Assembly: GCF_008704935.1 (NCBI RefSeq)
Contig: NZ_CP023692.1
Coordinates: 1,426,001-1,490,000, forward strand
Direction: 5' to 3'
Source: Streptomyces vinaceus
Lineage (GTDB): Bacteria; Actinomycetota; Actinomycetes; Streptomycetales; Streptomycetaceae
DNA length: 64,000 bases
Shown here: positions 22,999 through 30,752 of the stretch, piece after piece
How positions within the stretch are numbered: position 1 is the stretch's first letter
Layout of the letters: every line of letters begins with the position of its first letter
Made by a program: the position numbers and the translations under genes
The notes under the pieces: model-generated
Told to the model about the DNA's origin: nothing
Databases searched by the model: none
What the model saw: the letters and a program-made list of their open reading frames with translations, nothing else

Positions 22999-24480
22999 AT
23001 GTACACCGACACCGAGCGCTGTGTGAGGGCCGTCCAGTCGAAGGACGCCCGTTTCGACGGCTGGTTCTTCACCGCCGTGCGGACCACCGGGATCTACTGC
23101 CGGCCCAGCTGCCCCGCGGTGCCGCCCAAGGTCGAGAACATGACCTTCCTGCCCAGTGCCGCCGCCTGCCAGCAGGCCGGGTTCCGGGCCTGCAAGCGGT
23201 GCCGGCCCGACACCTCCCCCGGCTCCCCCGAGTGGAACGCCCGCGCCGACGCCGTCGCCCGGGCCATGCGGCTCATCCAGGACGGCGTCGTGGACCGCGA
23301 GGGCGTACCGGGGCTCGCGGCGCGGCTGGGGTACTCCACCCGCCAGGTGGAGCGGCAGCTGAACGCCGAGCTCGGCGCCGGTCCCCTCGCCCTCGCCCGG
23401 GCCCAGCGCGCCCAGACCGCCCGGCTGCTGATCGAGACCTCCGCGCTGCCGATGGGCGACGTCGCCTTCGCCGCGGGGTTCTCCTCCATCCGGACCTTCA
23501 ACGAGACCGTCCGCGAGGTCTTCGCCCTCGCCCCCGGCGAGCTGCGCCTGCGCGCCGAGAAGACGAACCGGCACGTCCCGAGGGTGCCCGGGAGCATCAG
23601 CCTGCGCCTGCCGTACCGGGCGCCGCTCAACCCCGACAACCTCTTCGGCCACCTCGCCGCGACCGCCGTCCCCGGCGTCGAGGAGTGGCGGGCCGGCGCC
23701 TACCGCCGGACCCTGCGGCTCCCGTACGGCACCGGGGTCGTCGCGCTCAGCCCGCGGCCCGACCACATCGCCTGCCAGCTGGCCCTGACCGACCTGCGCG
23801 ACCTCACCATCGCCATCAGCCGCTGCCGCTGGATGCTCGACCTCGACGCCGATCCGGAGGCCGTGGACGAGCAGCTGCGGGCCGATCCGCTGCTGGCCCC
23901 GCTCGTGGACAAGGCCCCGGGGCGCCGGGTGCCGCGTACGGTCGACGCGGCGGAGTTCGCCGTACGGGCCGTGCTCGGCCAGCAGGTGTCCACGGCGGCG
24001 GCCCGTACGCACGCGGCCCGGCTGGTCACCGCCTACGGGGAGCCGGTGGCCGATCCCGACCCCGAGGGCGGGCTGACCCACCTGTTCCCCTCGCCGCAGG
24101 CGCTGGCCGCCCTGGACCCGCAGTCCCTGGCCCTCCCGGCGAGCCGGCGCACCACCGTGACCACCCTCGTCGGCGCGCTGGCCGACGGCTCGCTCCCGCT
24201 CGGCATCGACAGCGACTGGGAGGCCGCCCGCGCGCAGCTGAACGCGCTGCCCGGCTTCGGCCCGTGGACCACCGAGGTGATCGCGATGCGGGCACTGGGC
24301 GATCCCGACGCCTTCCTGCCCTCCGACCTCGGGGTACGGCGGGCCGCCAAGGAGCTGGGCCTGCCGTCCACCCCCGTGGCGCTCACCGCCCGGGCGGCCG
24401 GCTGGCGGCCCTGGCGCGCGTACGCCGTGCAGTACCTGTGGGCCACCGATGCCCACCCCATCAACCACCTGCCCGTCTGA
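22999..24480 (+). CDS. Ada-AlkA fusion: methylphosphotriester sensor plus 3-methyladenine DNA glycosylase
   Basis: A 493-residue alkylation-repair protein. Residues about 10-80 are the Ada zinc domain: FDGWFFTAVRTTGIYCRPSC and CKRCRPD supply the four zinc cysteines, one of which accepts methyl from DNA phosphotriesters. Residues about 85-185 are an AraC-type helix-turn-helix (LAARLGYSTRQVERQL, FAAGFSSIRTFNETVREVF). The rest is AlkA: an N-terminal beta domain and the helix-hairpin-helix LNALPGFGPWTTEVIAMRAL with catalytic Asp in FLPSDLGV, which excises 3-methyladenine. Methylated Ada should activate this operon. Start ATG 22999 with GGAG 3 nt upstream. The O6-methyltransferase function is on the next gene. 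Confidence 0.94.
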   Translation: MYTDTERCVRAVQSKDARFDGWFFTAVRTTGIYCRPSCPAVPPKVENMTFLPSAAACQQAGFRACKRCRPDTSPGSPEWNARADAVARAMRLIQDGVVDREGVPGLAARLGYSTRQVERQLNAELGAGPLALARAQRAQTARLLIETSALPMGDVAFAAGFSSIRTFNETVREVFALAPGELRLRAEKTNRHVPRVPGSISLRLPYRAPLNPDNLFGHLAATAVPGVEEWRAGAYRRTLRLPYGTGVVALSPRPDHIACQLALTDLRDLTIAISRCRWMLDLDADPEAVDEQLRADPLLAPLVDKAPGRRVPRTVDAAEFAVRAVLGQQVSTAAARTHAARLVTAYGEPVADPDPEGGLTHLFPSPQALAALDPQSLALPASRRTTVTTLVGALADGSLPLGIDSDWEAARAQLNALPGFGPWTTEVIAMRALGDPDAFLPSDLGVRRAAKELGLPSTPVALTARAAGWRPWRAYAVQYLWATDAHPINHLPV

Positions 24481-24495
24481 GGAGTGCGTACCGTC

Positions 24496-25002
24496 ATGAG
24501 CACCATGAGCACCAAGCAGCACAGCATCGTCGACAGCCCGTACGGCCCGCTCACCCTCGTCGCCACCGACGGCGTCCTCAGCGGCCTGTACATGGTCGGG
24601 CAGCGCCACCGCCCCGCCGAGGAGTCCTTCGGGGAGCGGGTCGCCGCGGCCGAGGAGCCGTTCCCCGAGGTCGTGCGGCAGCTGGCCGCGTACTTCGCCG
24701 GGGAGCTCACGGAGTTCGACGTGCCCGTCCGGCTGGAGGGCACCGCGTTCCAGCGCAGCGTCTGGGACCAGCTCGTACGGATCCCGTACGGCCGGACCTG
24801 GTCGTACGGGGAGCTCGCGGCGAAGCTCGGCAAGCCGAACGCCTCGCGCGCGGTGGGGCTGGCCAACGGGAAGAACCCGGTCAGCATCATCGTCCCGTGC
24901 CACCGGGTGATCGGCGCCTCGGGCAGCATGACCGGCTACGGCGGCGGCGTCGAGCGCAAGGTGCGGCTGCTGGCCTTCGAGGCCGGCGCGGCGGAGCTGT
25001 AG
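24496..25002 (+). CDS. ogt: Methylated-DNA--protein-cysteine S-methyltransferase
   Basis: A 168-residue suicide enzyme removing methyl groups from O6-methylguanine in DNA. The active-site motif IVPCHRVIG has the acceptor Cys at about residue 135; the recognition-helix stretch RIPYGRTWSYGELAAKLGKPNASRAVG (Arg finger) and the N-terminal DSPYGPLTLVATDG are typical. I took ATG 24496, with GGAG 11 nt upstream, over GTG 24484. It starts 15 nt after the Ada-AlkA stop, so the two form an adaptive-response operon. Convergent with the next gene. Confidence 0.94.
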   Translation: MSTMSTKQHSIVDSPYGPLTLVATDGVLSGLYMVGQRHRPAEESFGERVAAAEEPFPEVVRQLAAYFAGELTEFDVPVRLEGTAFQRSVWDQLVRIPYGRTWSYGELAAKLGKPNASRAVGLANGKNPVSIIVPCHRVIGASGSMTGYGGGVERKVRLLAFEAGAAEL

Positions 25003-25009
25003 CCGGGGA

Positions 25010-25438
25010 TCAGACCAGTACGAGCGGGACGAGCAGGGCGAACGCGGCTCCGGCCTCCACCGCGTAGGCGTACAGGGAGGGGTGCTGGACGGGGGCGGCG
25101 AGCAGGACCACGCTCAGCTGGGCGCCGGCCGCCGCCACCCAGTCGGCGTCGGCGCCGAGGTTGCCCTGGTACCAACCCTCGCAGGCGCCGGGGCCGGTGA
25201 CGGCGAGGAGGTCGTCCTCGCGGCGGTAGAACGCCTGCCAGCCGGGGGCGGGGGACGACCAGCCCTCGAAGTCCGTGAACGAGGCCCAGCCGCCCTCGCG
25301 TATCGCGGTGTCGAACAGCCACACCGGCGTCCCCTCGGGGGTGACCTCGCCGCCCTCCTGCTGCTCGGTGGTGAAGTGGACCATGGGCAGGGCGTCCGGA
25401 CCGTCGGCGGTGCTGGGCCAGGCGTACATCGTGATCAT
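25010..25438 (-). CDS. Unrecognised small protein
   Basis: A 142-residue protein beginning M-I-T-M-Y-A-W-P. It has an aromatic-rich middle (GWASFTDFEGWSSPAPGWQAFY) and a hydrophobic C-terminus (YAVEAGAAFALLVPLVLV) that could be a membrane tail. No family is recognised. Codon bias is good. It follows the Nudix gene on the same strand by 35 bp, so it is probably co-expressed. AGGACA lies about 11 nt upstream of ATG 25438. GTG 25477 is in frame and would overlap the Nudix stop by 4 bp. Confidence 0.65.
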   Translation of the reverse strand: MITMYAWPSTADGPDALPMVHFTTEQQEGGEVTPEGTPVWLFDTAIREGGWASFTDFEGWSSPAPGWQAFYRREDDLLAVTGPGACEGWYQGNLGADADWVAAAGAQLSVVLLAAPVQHPSLYAYAVEAGAAFALLVPLVLV

Positions 25439-25473
25439 CAGAGGATTCTGTCCTGCTCGAAGTAAGCCCGGTG

Positions 25474-25974
25474 TCACGAGGAGACCGGGCGGCTGCCGTT
25501 CTCCAGCTCTGCCGTGCCCTCGCCGGACTCCAGGACCCGGTAGGCCTCCCGGGTGCGGCGGCCGAGCGATCCGGGGAGGTACGCGGTGAGTTCGGCGGGC
25601 TCGACCAGCCGCCAGGAGAGCAGTTCCTCCTCCTGGAGCCTGATGGCGGCGAGTTGCGCCGCGTCGAGCACGCCGCCGTCGTAGACGTAGGCCACCAGGG
25701 GCGGGCGGCCCTCGCCGAGCGTCCAGTCGACGGCGAGCAGCCGGCCGAGCGGCAGGTCCAGGCCGATCTCCTCGGCGCTCTCGCGCCGGGCCGCCGTCCG
25801 CGGGGACTCGCCGAGGTCCGACTCGATGGTGCCGCCCGGAAGGGCCCAGCCCTCGCGGTAGTTGGGCTCGACGAGCAGCACCCGCCCGCCGGCGTCCCGG
25901 TAGAGGGCGGCGGCGCCGGCCAGCACCCGGGGCAGGCTCGCGATGTACGTGGCGTAGTAATCGGTGGTGGTCAC
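25474..25974 (-). CDS. Nudix hydrolase
   Basis: A 166-residue pyrophosphohydrolase of the Nudix family acting on nucleoside diphosphates linked to another group. The Nudix box is complete in GGTIESDLGESPRTAARRES followed by AEEIGL (G-x5-E-x7-R-E-x2-E-E-x-G), about residues 46-71. The N-terminal strand VLAGAAALYRDAGGRVLLVEPNY is typical. Substrate not predictable. ATG 25974 with in-frame T-T-T repeats; no strong ribosome site. Confidence 0.9.
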   Translation of the reverse strand: MTTTDYYATYIASLPRVLAGAAALYRDAGGRVLLVEPNYREGWALPGGTIESDLGESPRTAARRESAEEIGLDLPLGRLLAVDWTLGEGRPPLVAYVYDGGVLDAAQLAAIRLQEEELLSWRLVEPAELTAYLPGSLGRRTREAYRVLESGEGTAELENGSRPVSS

Positions 25975-26010
25975 GCCGCCAACCCTACCCAGCCGCCCCG
26001 ACGGGCGGGA

Positions 26011-27714
26011 TCACGCCTGCGGGGTGTTCGGCGGGGGCGGGTCCGCGCGGTCGCGGCGGGCGGAGTCGGCCAGGCGGCGCAGGCGCGGGTGGCGGGCCGG
26101 GCCCGCTCCGGTGACGGCGTCGCCGACCATCGCCGTGACCGCGTCGCGCATCCCGTGCAGGGCGTGGTGGCGGGCGGGGCCGGCGCCGGGGTCCTCGCGG
26201 AGTTCCTTCACCAGGGCCCAGCAGAGCAGCAGCATGACGATGACGAAGGGCAGCGCGACCAGGATCGTGGCGGTCTGGAGGGATTTGAGGCCGCCCGCGA
26301 CCAGGAGGACGGCCGCCACGGCCGCCATGAGCACGCCCCAGGTGACGACGAGCCAGGTGGGCGGGTTGAGCGAGCCGCGGCTGGTGAGCGAACCCATCAC
26401 CAGGGAGGCCGAGTCCGCGCTGGTGACGAAGTACGTCATGACCAGGACCATGGCCACGTACGAGGTGACGGTGCCCAGCGGGAGCGCGTCGAGCATGGCG
26501 AACAGGGAGGCCTCGGCCCCGTCCTTGACCTTGACGGCGAGGTCGGCCGCTCCGGTGGAGTCGAGGCGGATCGCGGTGCCGCCCATCACGCAGAACCAGA
26601 CCACCGTGGCACCGCTGGGCACGAGCAGGACGCCGATCAGGAACTCGCGGATGGTGCGGCCGTGCGAGATGCGGGCGATGAAGGTGCCGACGAACGGCGC
26701 CCAGGACAGCCACCAGGCCCAGTAGAAGATCGTCCACGCGCCGAGCCAGGCGCTGTCGGTGAAGGCGCCGGTGCGGGTGGCCAGGGGCAGCAGCTCGTGC
26801 AGGTAGCTGCCGACGCTGGCGGGGACCACGTCGAGGACGTAGACGGTCGGGCCGAGGAGGAAGACGAAGAGCATCAGGGTGGCGGCGAGCACGATGTTGA
26901 TCGTGCTCAGCCATTTCACGCCCTTGTGCAGGCCGGAGAAGGCGGAGAGCACGAACGCGCCGGACAGCGAGGCGATGATGATCAGCTCGACGCCGGTGGA
27001 GTCCTCGATCCCGGCCGTGATGTGGAGCCCTTCGGCGACCTGGAGGGCGCCGAGGCCCAGGCTGGTCGCCGTGCCGAAGACGGTGGCGAAGACGGCGAGC
27101 AGGTCGATGGCCTTGCCGGGCCCGCCGTTGGCGCGCTCCTCCCCGATCAGCGGGACGAAGGCGGCGCTGAGCCGGTTGCCCCGGCGTTTGCGGAAGGTGG
27201 CGTAGGCGAGGGCGAGACCGGCGATGCCGTAGATCGCCCAGGGGGTCAGCGTCCAGTGGAAGAAGGAGTAGTCGAGGGCCGCCTGGGCGGCCGCCCCGGT
27301 GCCGGGGGCGGCGCCGGAGGCGGGCGGCGGGTTCAGGTAGTGGGTGAGCGGCTCGCCGACCCCGTAGAACATCAGGCCGATGCCCATGCCGGCGCTGAAC
27401 ATCATCGCGATCCACGCGAGGTTGGTGAACTCGGGCTCGGAGTCGTCGGCGCCGAGCCGGATCCGGCCGAAGCGGCTGATCGCGAGGACGACGCACATGA
27501 CGAGGAAGACGTCGGCGGCGATCACGAACAGCCAGGCGAAGTTGGCCAGGACCCAGGCCAGCGCGGTGCTCGACGCCGTGTCGAAGGAGTCCTTGCCGAG
27601 CGCCGCCCAGGCGACGACGGCCAGCACGGCGATCACCCCGATGGTGACCACGGCACGGTCCGGTTCGGGCTCGGGGCCCGGCGGACGGACGTCATCCAGT
27701 GAATCCGCGCTCAT
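26011..27714 (-). CDS. BCCT family betaine/choline/carnitine transporter
   Basis: A 567-residue secondary transporter with twelve predicted membrane helices, importing quaternary ammonium osmolytes such as glycine betaine or choline. Signature segments: AGMGIGLMFYGVGEP in TM3, and WTIFYWAWWLSWAPFVGTF with ARISHGRTIREF, which includes the aromatic box in TM8. The GMGIG stretch is the Na+-coupled type (H+-coupled CaiT-like members lack it in part). The cytoplasmic C-terminus (last about 70 residues, Arg/His/Pro-rich) may sense osmotic state as in BetP. TAGTGT lies 6 nt upstream of ATG 27714, so the mRNA may be leaderless. Confidence 0.92.
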   Translation of the reverse strand: MSADSLDDVRPPGPEPEPDRAVVTIGVIAVLAVVAWAALGKDSFDTASSTALAWVLANFAWLFVIAADVFLVMCVVLAISRFGRIRLGADDSEPEFTNLAWIAMMFSAGMGIGLMFYGVGEPLTHYLNPPPASGAAPGTGAAAQAALDYSFFHWTLTPWAIYGIAGLALAYATFRKRRGNRLSAAFVPLIGEERANGGPGKAIDLLAVFATVFGTATSLGLGALQVAEGLHITAGIEDSTGVELIIIASLSGAFVLSAFSGLHKGVKWLSTINIVLAATLMLFVFLLGPTVYVLDVVPASVGSYLHELLPLATRTGAFTDSAWLGAWTIFYWAWWLSWAPFVGTFIARISHGRTIREFLIGVLLVPSGATVVWFCVMGGTAIRLDSTGAADLAVKVKDGAEASLFAMLDALPLGTVTSYVAMVLVMTYFVTSADSASLVMGSLTSRGSLNPPTWLVVTWGVLMAAVAAVLLVAGGLKSLQTATILVALPFVIVMLLLCWALVKELREDPGAGPARHHALHGMRDAVTAMVGDAVTGAGPARHPRLRRLADSARRDRADPPPPNTPQA

Positions 27715-27857
27715 GCGGCCACACTATGCAGGCGTATATCCCTATTTAGGGGGATGGCGCGCCGCCTGTGACCCAGGCCACCCATGGGCATAGGAGGATC
27801 CTCCGGATAGGCTCATGGGGGCGCGACTGCACTGTTCGATAGCAAGGGATTAGCAAG
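27715..27857. promoter_or_regulatory. Divergent BCCT / glycerate kinase control region with two symmetric elements
   Basis: ATCCCTA at 27738-27744 pairs with TAGGGGGAT at 27747-27755 (one-base bulge), just upstream of the BCCT start. GGAGGATCCTCC at 27793-27804 is a perfect 12-bp palindrome in the middle of the gap. A -10-like GATAGC near 27838 would serve glycerate kinase. Confidence 0.4.
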
Positions 27858-29006
27858 GTGACGGACGGAGCAGTAACTGAGACCGCGCGCGTGCTCATCG
27901 CCGCGGACAAATTCAAGGGCTCGCTCACGGCCGTTCAGGTCGCGGAGCGGGTGACGGCCGGCCTTCGCAAGGCCGTACCGGGCCTGGAGGTCGAGACCCT
28001 CCCCGTCGCGGACGGCGGCGACGGCACGGTCGCGGCCGCCGTGGCGGCCGGGTTCGAGCGCCGGGAGGTACGGGTCACCGGACCGCTGGGCGAGCAGGTC
28101 ACGGCCGCTTTCGCGCTGCGCGACGGCACCGCCGTGGTCGAGATGGCGGAGGCCTCCGGGCTGCAGCTGCTGCCGGCGGGTGTCTTCGCCCCGCTGACGG
28201 CCACCACGTACGGCTCGGGCGAGCTGCTGAAGGCCGCGCTGGACGCGGGCGCGCGCTCGATCGTCTTCGGCGTGGGCGGCAGCGCCACCACCGACGGCGG
28301 CGCGGGAATGCTGGCCGCGCTCGGCGCCGAGTTCCTGGACGCGAACGGTGAACCGGTCGGGCCGGGCGGCGGGGCGCTCGCCGGTCTGGCGTCGGCGGAC
28401 CTGTCCGGGATCGACCCGCGCTTCGCGGAGGTCGACTTCGTCCTGGCGAGCGACGTGGACAACCCGCTGACGGGCCCGAAGGGCGCGCCCGCCGTCTACG
28501 GCCCGCAGAAGGGGGCCACGCCCGAGGACGTGGCGACGCTGGACGCGGCGCTCGCGCACTTCGCGGTGGTGCTGGAGAAGTCGATCGGTGAGAAGGCCGG
28601 CCGGCTGGCCGCCGCTCCGGGCGCGGGCGGCGCGGGCGGCATCGGGTACGGGGCGCTGCTGCTCGGCGCGTCGTTCCGGCCCGGTATCGAGCTGATGCTG
28701 GAGGTGCTGGGCTTCGCTCCGGCGCTGGAGCGGGCCACGCTGGTGATCACCGGTGAGGGCTCGCTGGACGAGCAGACCCTGCACGGCAAGGCTCCGGCCG
28801 GTGTCGCGGCCGCGGCGCGCGCGGCGGGCAAGCCGGTGGTGGCGGTGTGCGGCCGTCTGCTGCTGGGCCAGGAGGCCCTGGAGGCGGCGGGCATCCGCAA
28901 GGCGTACCCGCTGACGGACCTGGAGCCCGACCCGGCCAAGTCCATCCCGAACGCGGGTCCCCTGCTGGAGCGGGTCGCGGAGAACATCGCCGCCGAGGTG
29001 CTCTGA
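27858..29006 (+). CDS. glxK: Glycerate kinase (type I, GlxK family)
   Basis: A 382-residue kinase phosphorylating D-glycerate to 2-phosphoglycerate (the usual product of this family), feeding glyoxylate/photorespiration-type carbon back to glycolysis. Family blocks: IAADKFKGSLTAVQVAERV at the N-terminus, LPVADGGDGTV, GVGGSATTDGGAGMLAALG and ITGEGSLDEQTLHGKAPAGVA. GTG 27858 with AAGGGA about 8 nt upstream. Glyoxylate made by the EMC lyase in this window is one possible source of glycerate (inference). A terminator follows. Confidence 0.93.
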   Translation: MTDGAVTETARVLIAADKFKGSLTAVQVAERVTAGLRKAVPGLEVETLPVADGGDGTVAAAVAAGFERREVRVTGPLGEQVTAAFALRDGTAVVEMAEASGLQLLPAGVFAPLTATTYGSGELLKAALDAGARSIVFGVGGSATTDGGAGMLAALGAEFLDANGEPVGPGGGALAGLASADLSGIDPRFAEVDFVLASDVDNPLTGPKGAPAVYGPQKGATPEDVATLDAALAHFAVVLEKSIGEKAGRLAAAPGAGGAGGIGYGALLLGASFRPGIELMLEVLGFAPALERATLVITGEGSLDEQTLHGKAPAGVAAAARAAGKPVVAVCGRLLLGQEALEAAGIRKAYPLTDLEPDPAKSIPNAGPLLERVAENIAAEVL

Positions 29007-29024
29007 CCTCACGGCGGCCGCACG

Positions 29025-29061
29025 AGGCCCGGTGCCCCCCCGCAGGGGCGCCGGGCCTTCG
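29025..29061 (+). terminator. Terminator after glycerate kinase
   Basis: AGGCCCGGTGCC (29025-29036) pairs with GGCGCCGGGCCT (29047-29058) with one wobble, then TTC. Lies between the convergent glycerate kinase and isochorismatase-like genes. Confidence 0.7.
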
Positions 29062-29083
29062 TCGTACGAGGACCGTGCGAGGA

Positions 29084-29668
29084 CTACGAGCCCAGCAGCT
29101 GGGCCGTGGTGACGACGCGGGCGAAACCGCCGCCGTGCAGGTTGACGGCGGTGGCGGTGGCCAGCTCGTCGGCGGTCAGGCCCGTCCCGTCCGGGCCCGC
29201 GAGGTCGAAGGTGTGCGTGGCGTCGAGCGGGACGAGCACGTCGTAGCCCAGGTTGCCGGCCATCCTCGCCGTGGTCTCGACGCACATGTTGGTCTGGATC
29301 CCGGACACCACCAGCTGGCCGATGCCCTGGGCGGTGAGCCACGCGGCCAGGTCGGGGGTGCCGTAGAAGGAGGAGTTGACCGTCTTGGTGACCAGCAGCG
29401 ACGCCTCCCCCGCCCGGTCGGCCACGAAGTCCTTGAAGGCGTGGCCGGGGTGGTCGGCGGCCAGGACCGAGCCTGCGGTCCGCGAGGCGTGCTGCACGAG
29501 GACCACCGGGCGGCCCGTCTCCTGCCAGGCGTCCATCAGGGCGGCGATGTTCGCCTCGGCGGCCGGGTTGTTGCGCGGACCCCAGTACGACGCGTCGTCG
29601 AAGCCCTTCTGTACGTCGATGACCAGCAGGGCGGCGTCGGGGGCGAGTGCGATCTCGTTCTTCGTCAT
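29084..29668 (-). CDS. Isochorismatase-like cysteine hydrolase
   Basis: A 194-residue hydrolase of the isochorismatase/nicotinamidase superfamily. The catalytic triad is visible: Asp in LLVIDVQKGF, Lys in VTKTVNSSF and Cys in GIQTNMCVETTARMA. Substrate unknown; members hydrolyse amides or vinyl ethers such as nicotinamide, N-carbamoyl compounds or isochorismate. ATG 29668 with GGAAG upstream. The divergent GlxA-type regulator 82 bp away is a common arrangement for these hydrolases and probably controls it. Confidence 0.9.
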   Translation of the reverse strand: MTKNEIALAPDAALLVIDVQKGFDDASYWGPRNNPAAEANIAALMDAWQETGRPVVLVQHASRTAGSVLAADHPGHAFKDFVADRAGEASLLVTKTVNSSFYGTPDLAAWLTAQGIGQLVVSGIQTNMCVETTARMAGNLGYDVLVPLDATHTFDLAGPDGTGLTADELATATAVNLHGGGFARVVTTAQLLGS

Positions 29669-29734
29669 GGCTTCATGATCTTCCGCCGGACAGGCCCGCC
29701 GACAGCGGCAACCGGGACCCGAACCGATGGGATC

Positions 29735-29749
29735 CTGCCAAGATGGCAG
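29735..29749. promoter_or_regulatory. Inverted repeat CTGCCA-AGA-TGGCAG at the GlxA-type regulator start
   Basis: Perfect 6-bp arms at 29735-29740 and 29744-29749, ending 2 nt before ATG 29751. The overlapping minus-strand sequence TGGCAGGATC matches the AdpA consensus TGGCSNGWWY at 9 of 10 positions (from memory). The product of the adjacent gene is in the same AraC subfamily as AdpA, so autoregulation is plausible. Confidence 0.45.
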
Positions 29750-29750
29750 C

Positions 29751-30752
29751 ATGCATCGTGTCGCCATCGTCGTCCAGCCCGGCATCCGCGGCTTCGACCT
29801 CGCCGTCATCACCGAGGTCTGGGGCCCCGACCGCACCCGGCTCGGCGTCCCCCGCTTCGAGCTGCGCCGGTGCGCCGTCGACACCGGGCCCATCACCCTG
29901 CCCGGCGGGCTCACCCTGGCCCCCGACCGGGGTCTCGACTGGCTCGCCGGGGCCGATCTCGTGGTCGTACCGGCGCTCGCCGAGCCGTCCGACCCGACGC
30001 CCGAGCCGGTGCTGGCCGCCCTGCGCGAGGCGCACGCCCGGGGCGTGCCGGTGGCCGCGCTGTGCGCCGGGGCGTTCATCCTCGCCGAAGCGGGCCTGCT
30101 GGCGGGGCGCCGGGCCGTGACCCACTGGTCGCTGGCTCCGCGGCTGGCCGCGCGCCACCCCGCCGTGCTGGTCGAGGACGCCCCGCTGTACGTGGAGGAC
30201 TCCGGGCTGTGGACCTCCGCCGGGGTGGCCTCCGGGATCGACCTCTGCCTGCACCTCGTACGGCGGGCCCACGGGGCGGAGGCCGCGGCGGCCATCGCCC
30301 GTTCGATGGTGACCGGCCCGTTCCGCACGGGCGACCACGCCCAGTACCTGGACCGGCCCACTCCGGCGGCGGACCGGACCGCCGAGGCCCTGGCGGCCGT
30401 ACGGGAGCGGGCCCTGCGCCACCTCGGCGAACCGCTGTCCGTGGCCACGCTGGCCCGCTGGGCGGGGATGTCCCCGCGCTCCTTCGCCCGCCATTTCGTC
30501 GCCGCGACCGGCACCACCCCGCACCGCTGGCTGCTGGCCCACCGCCTCGACGCGGCCCGCAGGCTGCTGGAGCGCACCGACCACCCGGTGCCCGAGGTGG
30601 CCCGCCGCGCGGGCTTCGCCAGCGAGGTCACGTTCCGCCAGCACTTCACCTCGTCCGTGGGCCTCAGCCCCCGCGCCTACCGCGCTGCGGCGAGACCATC
30701 AGCCGGACCGGCCCGCCCAAATCCCGGTGACAGTGTTAGAAATGGCTCATGA
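29751..30752 (+). CDS. GlxA-type AraC family transcriptional regulator
   Basis: A 333-residue regulator. Residues about 1-170 form a DJ-1/PfpI-like amidotransferase-fold sensor (RVAIVVQPGIRGFDLAVITE, VAALCAGAFILAEAGLL with the Cys of the nucleophile-elbow position, ATHWSLAPRLA-like segment). Residues about 220-320 contain two AraC helix-turn-helix motifs (LATLARWAGMSPRSFARHF, VPEVARRAGFASEVTFRQHF). AdpA belongs to this group. Divergent from the isochorismatase-like gene, its likely target. The stop overlaps the start of the next gene by 4 bp (ATGA), an odd coupling to a phosphatase. Confidence 0.92.
   Translation: MHRVAIVVQPGIRGFDLAVITEVWGPDRTRLGVPRFELRRCAVDTGPITLPGGLTLAPDRGLDWLAGADLVVVPALAEPSDPTPEPVLAALREAHARGVPVAALCAGAFILAEAGLLAGRRAVTHWSLAPRLAARHPAVLVEDAPLYVEDSGLWTSAGVASGIDLCLHLVRRAHGAEAAAAIARSMVTGPFRTGDHAQYLDRPTPAADRTAEALAAVRERALRHLGEPLSVATLARWAGMSPRSFARHFVAATGTTPHRWLLAHRLDAARRLLERTDHPVPEVARRAGFASEVTFRQHFTSSVGLSPRAYRAAARPSAGPARPNPGDSVRNGS

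Noticed and set aside
25471..27702. A 743-residue plus-strand open frame across the Nudix and BCCT genes
   Set aside because: Low-complexity Gly/Asp/Arg content and full overlap with two well-recognised minus-strand genes.
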